Below, in pieces: positions 35,480 through 45,833 of a DNA stretch of 64,000 bases. Numbering within the stretch: position 1 is the first letter of the stretch; each line of letters opens with the position of its first letter. Source of the stretch: Paracoccaceae bacterium (GTDB taxonomy: Bacteria > Pseudomonadota > Alphaproteobacteria > Rhodobacterales > Rhodobacteraceae); assembly GCA_024639125.1 (NCBI GenBank), contig JAHEJA010000001.1:78859-142858 (forward strand). Reading direction: 5' to 3'. Both the position numbers and the translations under genes were made by a program. The notes beneath the pieces are model-generated. The model was given only the letters and a program-made list of their open reading frames with translations. It was not told the origin of the DNA and searched no databases.

Positions 35480-36340
35480 TTGGGACGACGCGTGTTAGGT
35501 TTTTATAAATATCTAGGAGTCGTATGCCTGTCCTGTTTTGGGATTCTGGCGCACGCTCAGCAAAATGACCTCGATACGGGGGCGCCACCGCCTTTCGTGG
35601 ATTTCTCGCCAAAATTTGGCAAGCCGCCGCCCGATGGACAGCTTGGAAAGATTGATGTCGAAATCGCGCCAGTCGTGAATAGCCCGTTTGCGCAGAAGTC
35701 ATTAACAGAAAACCTGTCCAAAAATTTACCTGACAAGATGGCAACCCCCAAGGGTAGCTATCCTTGGTTCTGGAATGTCATTCCAGCGGTTGATCGCCAA
35801 GGGCGCGCTGCGTCAGATTTTCGTCCTGCATTGGATCATTTACGATCTGCGCCGCAAGCGCAGGATATTTTTCCGCGTCTTAACGATATTCAAACACTAT
35901 TAGCTTTGTATAAAACTGATATTTTGTCGGCATCGGTTCAATTCGGAGTGTCGCCGCCTTTGATCGCATCTGTGATCTATGTAGAAAGCGGCGGGGATCC
36001 TCGTGCCGTGTCCCGGTCTGGTGCGCAAGGCTTGATGCAGTTGATCCCTGCGACAGCCGATCGGTTCAAAGTCCAAGACGCTTTTAACCCCCGTCAGAAT
36101 ATTATGGCCGGAACAGAGTACCTTGCTTGGCTGTTGAACGAATTTGAAGGGGATGTTTTGAATGCCTTGGGTGGCTACAATGCTGGTGAAAACACCATCA
36201 AACGGGCAGGGGGCATTCCAAATATCGAAGAAACGCGCGGGTATGTCCCCAAAGTTTTGGCTGCTTATTTGATTGCACAGTCGTTTTGTAAAACGCCGCC
36301 CGTGTTGGTCACGGACGGCTGTGTGTTTTCGATAGATTAG
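35480..36340 (+). CDS. Periplasmic lytic transglycosylase (SLT domain)
   Basis: About 286 residues. Signal peptide ([16 protein letters not shown]), a Pro-rich stretch, then the goose-lysozyme-like SLT domain with the catalytic Glu in [20 protein letters not shown] near 170-190, followed by NIMAGTEYL and [10 protein letters not shown]. It cleaves peptidoglycan glycan strands to 1,6-anhydro products. The start is uncertain: TTG 35480 or GTG 35492. Its position beside the Tad locus suggests it may open the wall for the pilus, but it is divergently transcribed. Its stop overlaps that of convergent scoB. Confidence 0.88.
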   Translation: MGRRVLGFYKYLGVVCLSCFGILAHAQQNDLDTGAPPPFVDFSPKFGKPPPDGQLGKIDVEIAPVVNSPFAQKSLTENLSKNLPDKMATPKGSYPWFWNVIPAVDRQGRAASDFRPALDHLRSAPQAQDIFPRLNDIQTLLALYKTDILSASVQFGVSPPLIASVIYVESGGDPRAVSRSGAQGLMQLIPATADRFKVQDAFNPRQNIMAGTEYLAWLLNEFEGDVLNALGGYNAGENTIKRAGGIPNIEETRGYVPKVLAAYLIAQSFCKTPPVLVTDGCVFSID

Positions 36341-36966
36341 TCAACAAGCGTTGCCAAGGTGGCCGCACGGAGTTCGGCTTCGCTGACACCTTCTGCGCAT
36401 TCAACGATCTTTAGCCCACCTTCTACGACATCCAAAACGCCCAAGTTGGTGATGATACGATCGACCACGCCCTTGCCCGTTAGGGGCAATGTACATTCAG
36501 AAAGCACTTTGCTTTCGCCATGTTTGTTTGTGTGGTCCATAACAACGACCACGCGACCGACGCCGGCAACCAGATCCATTGCACCGCCCATGCCTTTGAC
36601 CAATTTGCCCGGAATCATCCAGTTCGCCAAATCGCCGTTTTCCGCAACTTCCATCGCACCAAGGATAGCCATGGCAATTTTGCCACCACGGATCATGCCA
36701 AAGGATGTCGCACTATCGAAATAGGCTGTTTGCGGCAGCTCGGTTATTGTTTGCTTGCCGGCGTTAATCAGATCGGGGTCTTCGCTGCCTTCGACGGGGA
36801 ATGGCCCCATGCCAAGCATCCCATTTTCGGATTGCAACGTAACGGTAATGCCCTCTGGAATGTAGTTAGACACCAGCGTTGGAATTCCAATGCCTAGATT
36901 TACGTACCATCCATCCTTGAGTTCTTGTGCCGCGCGCGCGGCCATTTGATTGCGGTCCCATGCCAT
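36337..36966 (-). CDS. scoB: 3-oxoacid CoA-transferase subunit B
   Basis: 209 residues. The catalytic glutamate lies in [12 protein letters not shown] near 46-57. LNLGIG-type [16 protein letters not shown] precedes it. With ScoA it transfers CoA from succinyl-CoA to acetoacetate, allowing use of ketone bodies or short chain acids. It starts 12 bases after scoA. Confidence 0.96.
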   Translation of the reverse strand: MAWDRNQMAARAAQELKDGWYVNLGIGIPTLVSNYIPEGITVTLQSENGMLGMGPFPVEGSEDPDLINAGKQTITELPQTAYFDSATSFGMIRGGKIAMAILGAMEVAENGDLANWMIPGKLVKGMGGAMDLVAGVGRVVVVMDHTNKHGESKVLSECTLPLTGKGVVDRIITNLGVLDVVEGGLKIVECAEGVSEAELRAATLATLVD

Positions 36967-36978
36967 ATCAATCTCTCC

Positions 36979-37677
36979 TTATGCCGCTGGGCGCGTGGTG
37001 CGCTGTTCAATGCGTTTTTCGTGATCGCCTTGGATGATCCGGTGCACATAGATACCAGGCAGGTGAATGTTATCGGGGTCCAAGGAACCCGTTGGAACAA
37101 TTTCTTCGACTTCAACGACGCAAATTTTTCCGCACATTGCAGCAGGAGGGTTAAAGTTGCGCGCCGTTTTACGGAACACAAGGTTACCTGTTTCGTCTGC
37201 TTTCCATGCTTTAACAATCGCAAGATCGGCAAAAATGCCTTTTTCAAGGATGTACGTTTCGCCATCGAAATCTTTGTGTTCTTTGCCTTCGGCAATCACA
37301 GTTCCCACGCCAGTTTTCGTATAAAATCCGGGGATACCGCATCCGCCAGAGCGCATCCGCTCGGCCAATGTGCCTTGTGGCGTGAATTCCAATTCTAATT
37401 CGCCGGATAAATATTGGCGCATGAATTCTGCGTTTTCGCCAACATAGGACGAAATCATTTTGCGAACTTGCTTGGTTTGCAACAAAATCCCAATGCCAAA
37501 ATCATCAATGCCAGCATTATTCGACGCAAAGGTTAGGTCTTTTGTGCCTGCTTCTTTGATAGCATTGAGCAGCAATTCGGGGATGCCACACAATCCAAAT
37601 CCACCAGAGGCGATGAACATGCCGTCAAATAGCACGCCATCCAAGGCCTCGGCGGCTGATCCATAGACTTTCTTCAT
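36979..37677 (-). CDS. scoA: 3-oxoacid CoA-transferase subunit A
   Basis: 232 residues with the glycine-rich CoA-binding motif GGFGLCGIPELLL near 25-37 and NNAGIDDFGIG. It forms the alpha part of succinyl-CoA:3-ketoacid CoA transferase and is co-transcribed with scoB. AAGGAGCG precedes the ATG. The 110-base gap upstream holds a short inverted repeat (GGAAGTC at 37728, GACTTCC at 37769) of unclear meaning. Confidence 0.96.
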   Translation of the reverse strand: MKKVYGSAAEALDGVLFDGMFIASGGFGLCGIPELLLNAIKEAGTKDLTFASNNAGIDDFGIGILLQTKQVRKMISSYVGENAEFMRQYLSGELELEFTPQGTLAERMRSGGCGIPGFYTKTGVGTVIAEGKEHKDFDGETYILEKGIFADLAIVKAWKADETGNLVFRKTARNFNPPAAMCGKICVVEVEEIVPTGSLDPDNIHLPGIYVHRIIQGDHEKRIEQRTTRPAA

Positions 37678-37787
37678 GGAAACGCTCCTTGATTAAAACT
37701 GCCACGATGTGTGACGGTTCCTCAAGGGGAAGTCAATTCAAAGACCATTCAAAAACTAGGACAGAACCGACTTCCTATTGCGATATT

Positions 37788-40301
37788 CTATTTGGCTTTT
37801 TTCTTGGGCGCGGCTTTCTTTTTGCCGCCTTTTGCTGCTTTTTCCGCTATCAGTTGAACAGCCATGTCCATCGTCACATCCGCAGGTTCAACATCCTTGG
37901 GAAGCGTTGCGTTGACTTTGCCAAACTTGATATAGGGACCGTAGCGTCCTTCCATCACGTTGACTGGACCACCCTCCGTTGGGTGTTCGCCTAATTCTTT
38001 TAACGGTTTTGCCGCCGCTCCGCTTCCACGGGCGCCACCGCGTGCGGCTTTTTTCGCCAGCTCTTCCATTGCGCGATTCATGCCGATCACAAAAACGTCA
38101 TCGACCTCTTTGATGTTTGCATATGTTGAGCCGTGTTTGATGAACGGACCATAGCGACCAATACCGGCTTCGACCATTTGCCCATCCTCTGGATGCGGGC
38201 CAATTTCACGCGGCAAGTTCAACAACATCAACGCCTTTTCCAAGTCGATATCCGCAGCGGCCCATCCTTTGGGCAAGCTCGCCCGAGGCGGTTTTTTGTT
38301 TTCTGGCGTGGCGTCGCCGCGCTGCACATAGGGGCCAAACCGACCTGATTTCAGGCTGATCTCGTCGCCTTGATCTTCGCCTAGAATGCGATCTGCCGAG
38401 TCATCAGCATCGCCTGAAATAGGGCGCGTAAAGTTACATTCAGGATAATTCCCACACCCAACAAATCCCCCAGTTCTGGACGACTTGAGGTGGAGCTGCG
38501 CGACACCACATTTTGGGCAGACCCGAGGATCGGAGCCGTCTTCTTTGGGCGGATAAAGCTGAGGAGCAAGTGCCGCGTCCAAGACATCTAACACTTCTGA
38601 AATCCTAAGATCAGATGTTTCGGTAATAGCGGCGGAAAAATCACGCCAGAACCGATTTAGCAATTCTTTGTAATCGCCTTCGCCGGCGCTAACATTATCA
38701 AGCTGGTCTTCAAGGGAGGCTGTGAAATCGTATTCGACATAGCGCTTAAAGAAGTTCAGCAAGAATATGGTTACGATACGGCCTTTGTCTTCGGGGATGA
38801 GGCGGTTTTGTTCTTTGCGGACATAGTCACGATCTTGGATTGTTGTCACAATCGACGCATAGGTTGACGGACGTCCAATACCCAGTTCTTCCATGCGTTT
38901 GACCAAAGTGGCTTCGGTGTAACGCGGCGGGGCTTGCGTGAAATGCTGCTCTGGAGTGACCGCGCGCTTTTCAGCTTTCTCGCCTTGGGACAATTGCGGC
39001 AGACGCTTGTCATCATCATCAAGCACGGAATCATCGCGGCCTTCTTCGTAGACGCGCAAGAACCCGTCAAACAGAACGACTTGACCATTTGCGCGTAGAA
39101 CAACTTGGCCGTCAGCACTGGCGATTTCTGCAACGGTGCGTTCTAGACGTGCCGCCTCCATTTGGCAGGCAATCGTGCGTTTCCAGATCAAATCATAAAG
39201 CTTGCGCTGATCTGCATCTGTCAATTTAAGCGACGCAGTGTCCCGTTTCATTTCCGTTGGGCGAATACATTCATGCGCCTCTTGTGCGTTCTTGGCTTTG
39301 TTTTTGTACATCCGTGGGGATTTGGGAACATAGTCATCCCCATACCGATCTTTGATCGCATCGCGGGTTGCCATGACGGCTTCTGGGGCCATGTCGATGC
39401 CATCGGTTCGCATGTATGTTATATGCCCGGCTTCATAAAGACGTTGGGCTGCATTCATCGTTTGGCGCGCACCCATGCCAAATTTGCGGCTGGCTTCTTG
39501 TTGTAATGTCGAAGTCATAAAGGGCGCAGAGGGATTTCTCGCCGCTGGTTTCGCTTCAACAGATTGAACAGTTAGATCACGGCTGCGAATGGCTTGAACG
39601 GCCATATCTGCTTGGGTTTCGTTTTTCAGATCATGCTTGTCTAGTTTTTTACCGGCCAAGCTGACCAAACGCGCTTCGAATTCTTGACCGCGTTGCGATC
39701 CAAGGAGTGCTTTGACCGACCAATATTCTTGGGCGCGAAAGGCTTCGATTTCCATTTCACGTTCAACAATCAAGCGCAAGCATACGGATTGTACCCGACC
39801 CGCAGAACGCGCACCGGGAAGTTTTCGCCACAAGACGGGCGACAAGTTAAAGCCAACCAAATAATCCAATGCACGGCGCGCCAAATATGCATGAACCAAG
39901 GGCGCATCGACTTCGCGTGGGTTTTTCATCGCTTCGGTCACGGCGGATTTGGTGATCGCATTAAAGACAACACGGCTCACTGGTGTGTCTTTTTTGATGG
40001 CACGGCGCTTGCGAAGTGTTTCTTCTAAGTGCCATGAAATCGCTTCGCCTTCGCGATCGGGGTCGGTTGCGAGGATAAGTTCGTTGTCATCTTTCAAAGC
40101 ATCGGCAATGGCTTTGACATGTTTGCGGCTATCAACGCCGACTTCCCATAGCATTTCAAATTCGTTGTCCGGATCAACAGATCCATTTTTCGCAGGAAGG
40201 TCACGCACGTGTCCATAAGAGGCTAAGACAGTATAGTCGGAACCCAAATATTTGTTGATTGTTTTCGCTTTTGCAGGGCTTTCGACGACAACTACGGGCA
40301 T
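37788..40301 (-). CDS. topA: DNA topoisomerase I
   Basis: 837 residues. N-terminal Toprim domain (VVVESPAKAKTINKYLG) with ATDPDREGEAISWHL, the catalytic Tyr in ITYMRTDG near 297, one C4 zinc finger (CPKC...CGNYPEC near 600) and C-terminal repeats of the form GRYGPYIKHG or GRFGPYVQRG. The tail is Lys/Ala-rich. It relaxes negative supercoils ahead of and behind transcription. A perfect hairpin lies 31 bases upstream of its start. It follows dprA in the usual alphaproteobacterial order. Confidence 0.98.
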   Translation of the reverse strand: MPVVVVESPAKAKTINKYLGSDYTVLASYGHVRDLPAKNGSVDPDNEFEMLWEVGVDSRKHVKAIADALKDDNELILATDPDREGEAISWHLEETLRKRRAIKKDTPVSRVVFNAITKSAVTEAMKNPREVDAPLVHAYLARRALDYLVGFNLSPVLWRKLPGARSAGRVQSVCLRLIVEREMEIEAFRAQEYWSVKALLGSQRGQEFEARLVSLAGKKLDKHDLKNETQADMAVQAIRSRDLTVQSVEAKPAARNPSAPFMTSTLQQEASRKFGMGARQTMNAAQRLYEAGHITYMRTDGIDMAPEAVMATRDAIKDRYGDDYVPKSPRMYKNKAKNAQEAHECIRPTEMKRDTASLKLTDADQRKLYDLIWKRTIACQMEAARLERTVAEIASADGQVVLRANGQVVLFDGFLRVYEEGRDDSVLDDDDKRLPQLSQGEKAEKRAVTPEQHFTQAPPRYTEATLVKRMEELGIGRPSTYASIVTTIQDRDYVRKEQNRLIPEDKGRIVTIFLLNFFKRYVEYDFTASLEDQLDNVSAGEGDYKELLNRFWRDFSAAITETSDLRISEVLDVLDAALAPQLYPPKEDGSDPRVCPKCGVAQLHLKSSRTGGFVGCGNYPECNFTRPISGDADDSADRILGEDQGDEISLKSGRFGPYVQRGDATPENKKPPRASLPKGWAAADIDLEKALMLLNLPREIGPHPEDGQMVEAGIGRYGPFIKHGSTYANIKEVDDVFVIGMNRAMEELAKKAARGGARGSGAAAKPLKELGEHPTEGGPVNVMEGRYGPYIKFGKVNATLPKDVEPADVTMDMAVQLIAEKAAKGGKKKAAPKKKAK

Positions 40302-40331
40302 TGAATCTCCTTCCGACTCTCAACGAGTACT

Positions 40332-40355
40332 ATGGCGGCGGAACATGGCCGCCAT
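40332..40355 (-). other. Perfect hairpin between dprA and topA
   Basis: ATGGCGGC (40332-40339) and GCCGCCAT (40348-40355) form an eight-base G+C-rich stem with an eight-base loop. No T tract follows on the minus strand. It sits in the topA leader, so it may be a dprA mRNA end or a leader structure. Confidence 0.5.
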
Positions 40356-40411
40356 TGGATATGTTTGTCAATGCACCTAATCGGGAATTTTAATTCTGTG
40401 ATAAAACCACG

Positions 40412-41545
40412 TTAAATTCGCCGTGAAAGCAATCCTCCTGCTTGGCGTTCTACTTCGCCGGATAATTCCATGTTCAACAACACACTAGAAATTTCTGCGG
40501 GTGTCGAATGAAGGTCACGAATAAGTTGATCTTCGACAATGCCTGAGGTGCTAAGCCGATTTAATATTTGCTGATGAAGCTGAGAGGTTTCATGCAGAGA
40601 TCGTTTTTGTTCGGCGGGCGGTGCTGGAATATCGAATGAATATTGTTGCGGCGCTTCCAAGGCTTCGAGCACATCCTCTCCGTGACGGACAAGCGTGGCA
40701 CCGTCCCGAAGTAACATATTGCATCCTGAAGCGCGGGCATCAAAAGGATGCCCCGGAACGACCAAAACATCGCGCCCCTGATCCAAGGCATTTCGCGCGG
40801 TTATCAAAGAGCCAGATTTTGCAGCAGCTTCAATGACGATTACCCCGCGCGCCAAACCGGAAATCAATCTGTTACGCATCGGAAAATGACGCGCCATCGG
40901 TTGAAGCCCCATGGGTTGTTCCGAAATTAATAGCCCCTTTGTCGCGATATGTTCGGCCAGAGCGCGGTTTTCCGTTGGGTAAAACACGTCTATGCCCCCG
41001 CCAAGTACGGCAATCGTGCCTGTATCTAAGGTGATTGTGTGAACGGCTGCATCAATCCCGCGTGCAAGGCCAGAAACAATTGTCCATCCTGCGGCGCCTA
41101 ATTCCTGACCAAGGAATTTGGCCATTCGTGTGCCCAAACTTGATGCATTGCGCGCACCAACCATCGCGACCGTTTTCGTGCGCAATAGCTCAATGCGCCC
41201 TTTGACCCAAAGCATTGGCGGAGCATCGTTCAAATCACAAAGTGCAGGCGGGTATATATCATCACCTCTGAAAATAAGCCGTGCGCCAAATTGAGCGCCG
41301 GCTTTCATTTCTGCACGGGCAGCTTTTTCACTAAAGACAGAATAGTTTTCCACACCCGCGTCTTGTGCAATCTGTGGCAAATGCTCCAGCGCAACTTGCG
41401 CAGAGCGATAATCGTCCATCAAACGATAAAACGTAGAAATGCCAACACGGCGAGAGCGTAAGAGACGAAGCCAAGCTACCCGATCATCTTCCGAGGTGGG
41501 TGGGAGTAGGGGGTGATTGGAAGAATATGTTTCGTCGGTCATCAC
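40412..41545 (-). CDS. dprA: DNA-processing protein DprA
   Basis: 377 residues. An N-terminal SAM-like region, the central Rossmann fold with GARNASSLGTRMAKFLG near 130 and SGLARGIDAAVH near 160, and a C-terminal winged helix (LSTSGIVEDQLIRDL). It loads RecA on incoming single-stranded DNA in transformation. Presence of dprA alone does not prove competence. No other com genes are nearby. Confidence 0.95.
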   Translation of the reverse strand: MMTDETYSSNHPLLPPTSEDDRVAWLRLLRSRRVGISTFYRLMDDYRSAQVALEHLPQIAQDAGVENYSVFSEKAARAEMKAGAQFGARLIFRGDDIYPPALCDLNDAPPMLWVKGRIELLRTKTVAMVGARNASSLGTRMAKFLGQELGAAGWTIVSGLARGIDAAVHTITLDTGTIAVLGGGIDVFYPTENRALAEHIATKGLLISEQPMGLQPMARHFPMRNRLISGLARGVIVIEAAAKSGSLITARNALDQGRDVLVVPGHPFDARASGCNMLLRDGATLVRHGEDVLEALEAPQQYSFDIPAPPAEQKRSLHETSQLHQQILNRLSTSGIVEDQLIRDLHSTPAEISSVLLNMELSGEVERQAGGLLSRRI

Positions 41546-41614
41546 GACTCCGTCTGCTTACAGAATCATGAATAACCGATTAGCCTTTAATTTTAGGTAA
41601 ATGCCGTTCAAGCC

Positions 41615-43036
41615 CTATGTGCTGGAACCGCCAACCGTCAATCCGCCGATCATCACAGTAGGTTGTCCGACGCCGACAGGCACCCATTGACCGGCCTTGC
41701 CACAATTTCCCATTCCCGGGTCTAGGGCCATGTCATTTCCCAAGGCGCGAATTTTCTGCAACGCAGTTGCCCCATCGCCAATAAGTGTAGCCCCTTTGAC
41801 GGGTGCGCCGACTTTGCCATCTTTGACGCGATAAGCTTCGGTGCAGGAAAAGACGAATTTGCCATTGGTGATATCCACTTGGCCACCGCCAAACCCAACT
41901 GCGTAAATGCCGTCTTTTAGATCGGCAACAATATCTTCGGGGGCGCTATCGCCGCCTAGCATATAGGTGTTCGTCATACGCGGCATTGGCGCGTGGGCAT
42001 AGCTTTCGCGACGTCCGTTCCCAGTCGGCTCAACGCCCATCAAACGTGCATTTTGTCGATCCTGCATGTAGCCGACCAATATGCCGTCTTCGATTAGGGT
42101 GTTTTTACCCGAGGGGGTGCCTTCGTCGTCGATGTTGATAGATCCACGGCGGTTCGCCATTGTTCCGTCATCCAAGACGGTCACGCCTTTGGCGGCAATT
42201 TGCTGACCCATCATGCCCGCAAACGCGCTTGATCCTTTGCGGTTAAAGTCGCCTTCTAATCCGTGGCCGATCGCTTCATGCAGCAAAATGCCGGGCCAAC
42301 CGGGGCCAAGGACGACGTCCATTACGCCCGCCGGTGCTGGAACTGCTTCTAGATTGACAAGTGCAACACGCAATGCTTCGCGGGCTTTGGGTTGCCAATC
42401 ATCTGGTGCAACCACTTGACCCAGCTCAAAGCGACCACCGCCCCCGGCTGATCCAGATTCGCGACGTCCGTTTTCTTCGACAATGACCGAGATATTCACG
42501 CGGGTCATTGGTCGGGTATCTGTAATTACATCACCTTCGGGGCGGAGAATAACAACATCTTGGCAAGAGGCTGAAATAACGGCGCTCACCTGAATGACAC
42601 GTTTATCCAAATTGCGCACATAGCTGTCGATTTCCTTTAGGATATCTATCTTGGCCGCAAATGAAATTTCCTGCGTAGGGTCAAAGGCTGGGTATAGGTT
42701 GTTGTTTGTCTGAGCCGGCGGTAACGCCAACCGGCTTGGCGTATCTTGCGCTGCAAGCGCCACTGTCGCGGCGGCGCGTCGAATTGAGGCTTCGCTGATG
42801 TCTGATGAATGGGCATATCCTGTTACATCCCTATGCACCGCGCGCAGACCAAAGCCTTCTGAGGCATCAAAATTTGCCGACTTTAGCCTGTTATCATCTA
42901 AAACCAGTGTTTCAGACTGGCGGCGTTCGAAAAAAAGTTCGCCGTCGTCTGCGCCCTGCGTTGACTCGCGCAGAATGGCGAGAGCAGTTTCTTGGGAAAG
43001 GCTGGTTTCAAAGGGACGAAAGTAAGAGTTTGACAT
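41615..43036 (-). CDS. tldD: Metallopeptidase TldD
   Basis: 473 residues. The HExxxH metal motif is in HEAIGHGLEGD near 263-273, and the late GNCGKAGQWVPV carries the cysteine that acts as third zinc ligand in the family. TldD acts with TldE (PmbA) to clip unfolded or modified peptides. No pmbA is in the window; it is usually elsewhere in these genomes. The start ATG 43036 (MSNSYFRP) fits homologues better than the longer frame. It diverges from coxB. Confidence 0.95.
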   Translation of the reverse strand: MSNSYFRPFETSLSQETALAILRESTQGADDGELFFERRQSETLVLDDNRLKSANFDASEGFGLRAVHRDVTGYAHSSDISEASIRRAAATVALAAQDTPSRLALPPAQTNNNLYPAFDPTQEISFAAKIDILKEIDSYVRNLDKRVIQVSAVISASCQDVVILRPEGDVITDTRPMTRVNISVIVEENGRRESGSAGGGGRFELGQVVAPDDWQPKAREALRVALVNLEAVPAPAGVMDVVLGPGWPGILLHEAIGHGLEGDFNRKGSSAFAGMMGQQIAAKGVTVLDDGTMANRRGSINIDDEGTPSGKNTLIEDGILVGYMQDRQNARLMGVEPTGNGRRESYAHAPMPRMTNTYMLGGDSAPEDIVADLKDGIYAVGFGGGQVDITNGKFVFSCTEAYRVKDGKVGAPVKGATLIGDGATALQKIRALGNDMALDPGMGNCGKAGQWVPVGVGQPTVMIGGLTVGGSST

Positions 43037-43228
43037 TATTGAGGTGCCTTTTCTTGGATTTATGTCATAAAATATCACCAAAGCGGCTCTTTGCCGCAAT
43101 CAAGGTTCTTTATCTATTGGTCAGAATATGATTGAAACCATCCAGAATACAATGGGATTCCGTTTTTGATGCCACGAAGGTAGCAATATCGGGATCTGAG
43201 AGAGACACTCAACCGATCAGGGTGAAAT

Positions 43229-44089
43229 ATGCGACTTATGACAAAGCTCTTTGGCCTTTTGGCTGCTTTTACTGCTCTTCCTGCAATGGCCGACGAAATT
43301 GTCGGACGACCAAAACAGGGTGGAATTGGTTTCCAGCCTGCGGCGACCGAACTTGCACGTGACATTCATTGGCTAGATGGAATGATTCTTGTCGTGATCA
43401 CGGCAATCGTGGTTTTTGTGACCGGCTTGTTGGCTTACGTTATCATTCGGTACAACAAACGCGCAAACCCGACACCGTCCACCTTTACACACAACTCACC
43501 TGTTGAAGTTGCTTGGACAGTAATTCCGATTGTAATCTTGGTTCTTATCGGTGCGTTCTCGCTTCCTATCTTGTTTAAGCAACAAGAAATTCCAGAAGGC
43601 GAAATCAACATCAAAGTAACGGGATATCAGTGGTATTGGGGTTATGAATATGTTGACGAAGGGTTTGGTTTCGACAGCTTTATGATCGGTGACGGAAAAG
43701 TCCTGAATGATGAAGTCGAAGCAGAGCTTGTTGACGCTGGCTATTCACGTGATGAATTCTTGCTTGCCACAGACACAGCGGTTGTTGTTCCCGTGAACAA
43801 AGTCGTTGTTATGCAGGTGACAGGTGCGGACGTGATCCACAGCTGGACCATTCCAGCGTTTGGCGTGAAACAAGACGCGGTTCCAGGTCGCTTGGGTCAA
43901 TTGTGGTTCAAAGCTGACCGTGAAGGCGTGTATTTTGGCCAGTGTTCAGAGCTATGCGGAAAAGACCACGCATACATGCCGATCACCGTCAAAGTCGTAA
44001 GCCAAGAAGCATATGATGCTTGGTTGCAAGACGCCAAAGATGAATATGCAGGGACACCTGCGTCATTCGATGTAGCTTTGGTAGACTAA
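43229..44089 (+). CDS. coxB: Cytochrome c oxidase subunit II
   Basis: 286 residues. Signal peptide ([15 protein letters not shown]), two membrane helices ([20 protein letters not shown] and [18 protein letters not shown]), then the cupredoxin domain with the CuA ligands: His in HSWTIPAFG, and [16 protein letters not shown] with two Cys, His and Met. It takes electrons from cytochrome c. The aromatic WYWGYEY patch is present. It starts an aa3-oxidase assembly operon; subunit I (coxA) is not here, as is usual in this group. Confidence 0.97.
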   Translation: MRLMTKLFGLLAAFTALPAMADEIVGRPKQGGIGFQPAATELARDIHWLDGMILVVITAIVVFVTGLLAYVIIRYNKRANPTPSTFTHNSPVEVAWTVIPIVILVLIGAFSLPILFKQQEIPEGEINIKVTGYQWYWGYEYVDEGFGFDSFMIGDGKVLNDEVEAELVDAGYSRDEFLLATDTAVVVPVNKVVVMQVTGADVIHSWTIPAFGVKQDAVPGRLGQLWFKADREGVYFGQCSELCGKDHAYMPITVKVVSQEAYDAWLQDAKDEYAGTPASFDVALVD

Positions 44090-44099
44090 ATGGAACAAT

Positions 44100-44121
44100 C
44101 GCCCCGAGCTTATTCGGGGCG
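44100..44121 (+). other. Hairpin in the coxB-ctaB gap
   Basis: CGCCCCGA (44100-44107) pairs perfectly with TCGGGGCG (44114-44121) around a six-base loop, within the 48-base gap and just before the ctaB ribosome site (GGAGAGAG). No T tract follows. It may protect coxB mRNA or lower ctaB expression. Confidence 0.55.
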
Positions 44122-44137
44122 TAATCCGGAGAGAGAC

Positions 44138-45079
44138 ATGAGCGATAGTAGCCTACATAACACGGTCTATACAGATGACGCGCAATTTGGCGATTACTTT
44201 GCCTTGCTTAAGCCGCGCGTGATGTCGCTTGTTGTCTTTACTGCTTTTGTCGGGCTTTTGGCGGCGCCTGTTGCCGTTCATCCTTTTGTCGCTGCGGTTT
44301 GCATTTTGTTCATCGCCTTGGGTGGTGGCGCATCTGGTGCGCTGAATATGTGGTACGATGCAGATATTGACCGTATCATGAAACGCACGCGCAAACGTCC
44401 GATCCCTGCTGGAAAAATTACCGAAGGCGAAGCGAAATCGCTTGGTATTGCATTGTCCGGATTTTCAGTAATCATGTTGGGTTTGGCGTCGAATTTCGTC
44501 GCTGCCGGATTGCTGGCCTTTACGATTTTCTTTTATGTGGTGATTTACACCATGTGGTTAAAGCGCTGGACGCCGCAAAACATCGTTATTGGCGGTGCAG
44601 CTGGGGCGTTTCCTCCGATGATCGGCTGGGCTGCTGCAACAGGTGGTGTGTCCGTCGAGAGCGTTTTGATGTTTGCATTGATCTTTATGTGGACACCACC
44701 GCATTTCTGGGCATTGGCCCTATTTATGCGGAATGATTATGACGACGCCAAAGTTCCGATGCTAACAGTTACGCATGGTCGCCGCTCGACACGTAAACAT
44801 ATCTTTGTCTACACTGTTTTGCTTGCTGTTCTTGCGATGGCAGCCGGGTTCACATCCCTTGGTGGTCTGGTTTATATCGTCACTGCGGTTGTATTGAATG
44901 TGATGTTCCTAATCGGTGCATGGCGTATTCTAAATCGTAACGAAGACGATTCAGAACAAGACAACTTTGCCGTTGAACGTAAATTTTTCCGTCTGTCACT
45001 GGCATATTTGTTCCTTCATTTTGGTGCAATATTGCTAGAAGCAGGCTTGGATCGTTTTGGAATGGGAACATGGCTATGA
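44138..45079 (+). CDS. ctaB: Protoheme IX farnesyltransferase
   Basis: 313 residues with nine predicted membrane helices. The prenyl-diphosphate sites are visible as [19 protein letters not shown] near 65-83 and the later [11 protein letters not shown] near 200. Converts heme B to heme O for the oxidase. The start ATG 44138 (MSDSSLHN) follows GGAGAGAG; a frame starting at 44090 would include the hairpin. It overlaps the small ctaF-like gene by ATGA. Confidence 0.97.
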   Translation: MSDSSLHNTVYTDDAQFGDYFALLKPRVMSLVVFTAFVGLLAAPVAVHPFVAAVCILFIALGGGASGALNMWYDADIDRIMKRTRKRPIPAGKITEGEAKSLGIALSGFSVIMLGLASNFVAAGLLAFTIFFYVVIYTMWLKRWTPQNIVIGGAAGAFPPMIGWAAATGGVSVESVLMFALIFMWTPPHFWALALFMRNDYDDAKVPMLTVTHGRRSTRKHIFVYTVLLAVLAMAAGFTSLGGLVYIVTAVVLNVMFLIGAWRILNRNEDDSEQDNFAVERKFFRLSLAYLFLHFGAILLEAGLDRFGMGTWL

Positions 45080-45237
45080 ACTTTCGTCCAGAACACGAAC
45101 TTCACAAACGTCGTTTTAGCCGCAACATGGGCTTAGGGCTGGTTTTGGTTTGTTTCGTTTGCCTTGTTTTCGGGCTGACGATTGTCAAAGTCACGAATGG
45201 TAATGTAGCGGGTGCAATCGCGGGGCAAACAGAATAA
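45076..45237 (+). CDS. ctaF: Small single-pass oxidase assembly protein (CtaF-like)
   Basis: 53 residues, beginning in the ATGA overlap with ctaB and ending in the TAATG overlap with ctaG. A basic cytoplasmic start ([11 protein letters not shown]) precedes one membrane helix ([20 protein letters not shown]) and a short tail ending AGQTE. A gene of this size in this place is usual in alphaproteobacterial cta operons, where it is called ctaF. Its molecular role is not established. Confidence 0.85.
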   Translation: MNFRPEHELHKRRFSRNMGLGLVLVCFVCLVFGLTIVKVTNGNVAGAIAGQTE

Positions 45238-45812
45238 TGGCGATGGAAAAGACACATAAAACAGCTTTGCAAGCCGTTGGTGTTGTGATCCTAATGGGGA
45301 GCCTTTCTTGGGCCTCTGTTCCATTTTACGACTGGTTTTGCCGTGTGACCGGATTTGGTGGCGTAACCCAAACGGCGACCACCGGGTCAGACGAAATCTT
45401 GGATCAAACGATCAAAATACGCTTTGATGCGTCTTTGGATCGCGATATGCCGTGGACGTTCAAGCCTATGCAACGTCAAATGGAAATTCGCATCGGGGAA
45501 ACGGGGCTTGCTTTTTACGAAGTTTACAACCCAACCGATCGACCGGTCGCAGGATCAGCGGCCTATAATGTAACCCCCTACGAAGCGGGGGGCTTCTTTA
45601 CAAAAATAGCTTGTTTTTGTTTTGAGGAACAAGTTTTGCAACCAGGGGAGCGGGTTCAGATGCCTGTAACCTTTTTTGTAGATCCTGAATTGGTAAATGA
45701 CAGAGATGCTAAATTTACAAAAGTTATCACTTTGTCGTATACTTTCTACGAGATTGATTTGCCCGAAGAAACCGCAAAGGTTCAAGGGCAAAGCGATTCA
45801 ATTGTCAACTAA
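45237..45812 (+). CDS. ctaG: Cytochrome c oxidase assembly protein CtaG/Cox11
   Basis: 191 residues. One N-terminal membrane helix (ALQAVGVVILMGSLSWASVPF) and a periplasmic domain with the copper-binding pair CFCFEEQ near 122-128. PFYDWFCRVTGFGG is the other hallmark. It delivers copper to the CuB site of subunit I. It starts within the stop codon of the ctaF-like gene. Confidence 0.97.
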   Translation: MAMEKTHKTALQAVGVVILMGSLSWASVPFYDWFCRVTGFGGVTQTATTGSDEILDQTIKIRFDASLDRDMPWTFKPMQRQMEIRIGETGLAFYEVYNPTDRPVAGSAAYNVTPYEAGGFFTKIACFCFEEQVLQPGERVQMPVTFFVDPELVNDRDAKFTKVITLSYTFYEIDLPEETAKVQGQSDSIVN

Positions 45813-45833
45813 GCCTTCCAACGAGGGAAAACT

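Noticed and set aside
37728-37775. GGAAGTC/GACTTCC inverted repeat before scoA
   Set aside because: Seven bases with a 34-base spacer; no T tract or second element. Too weak to call.
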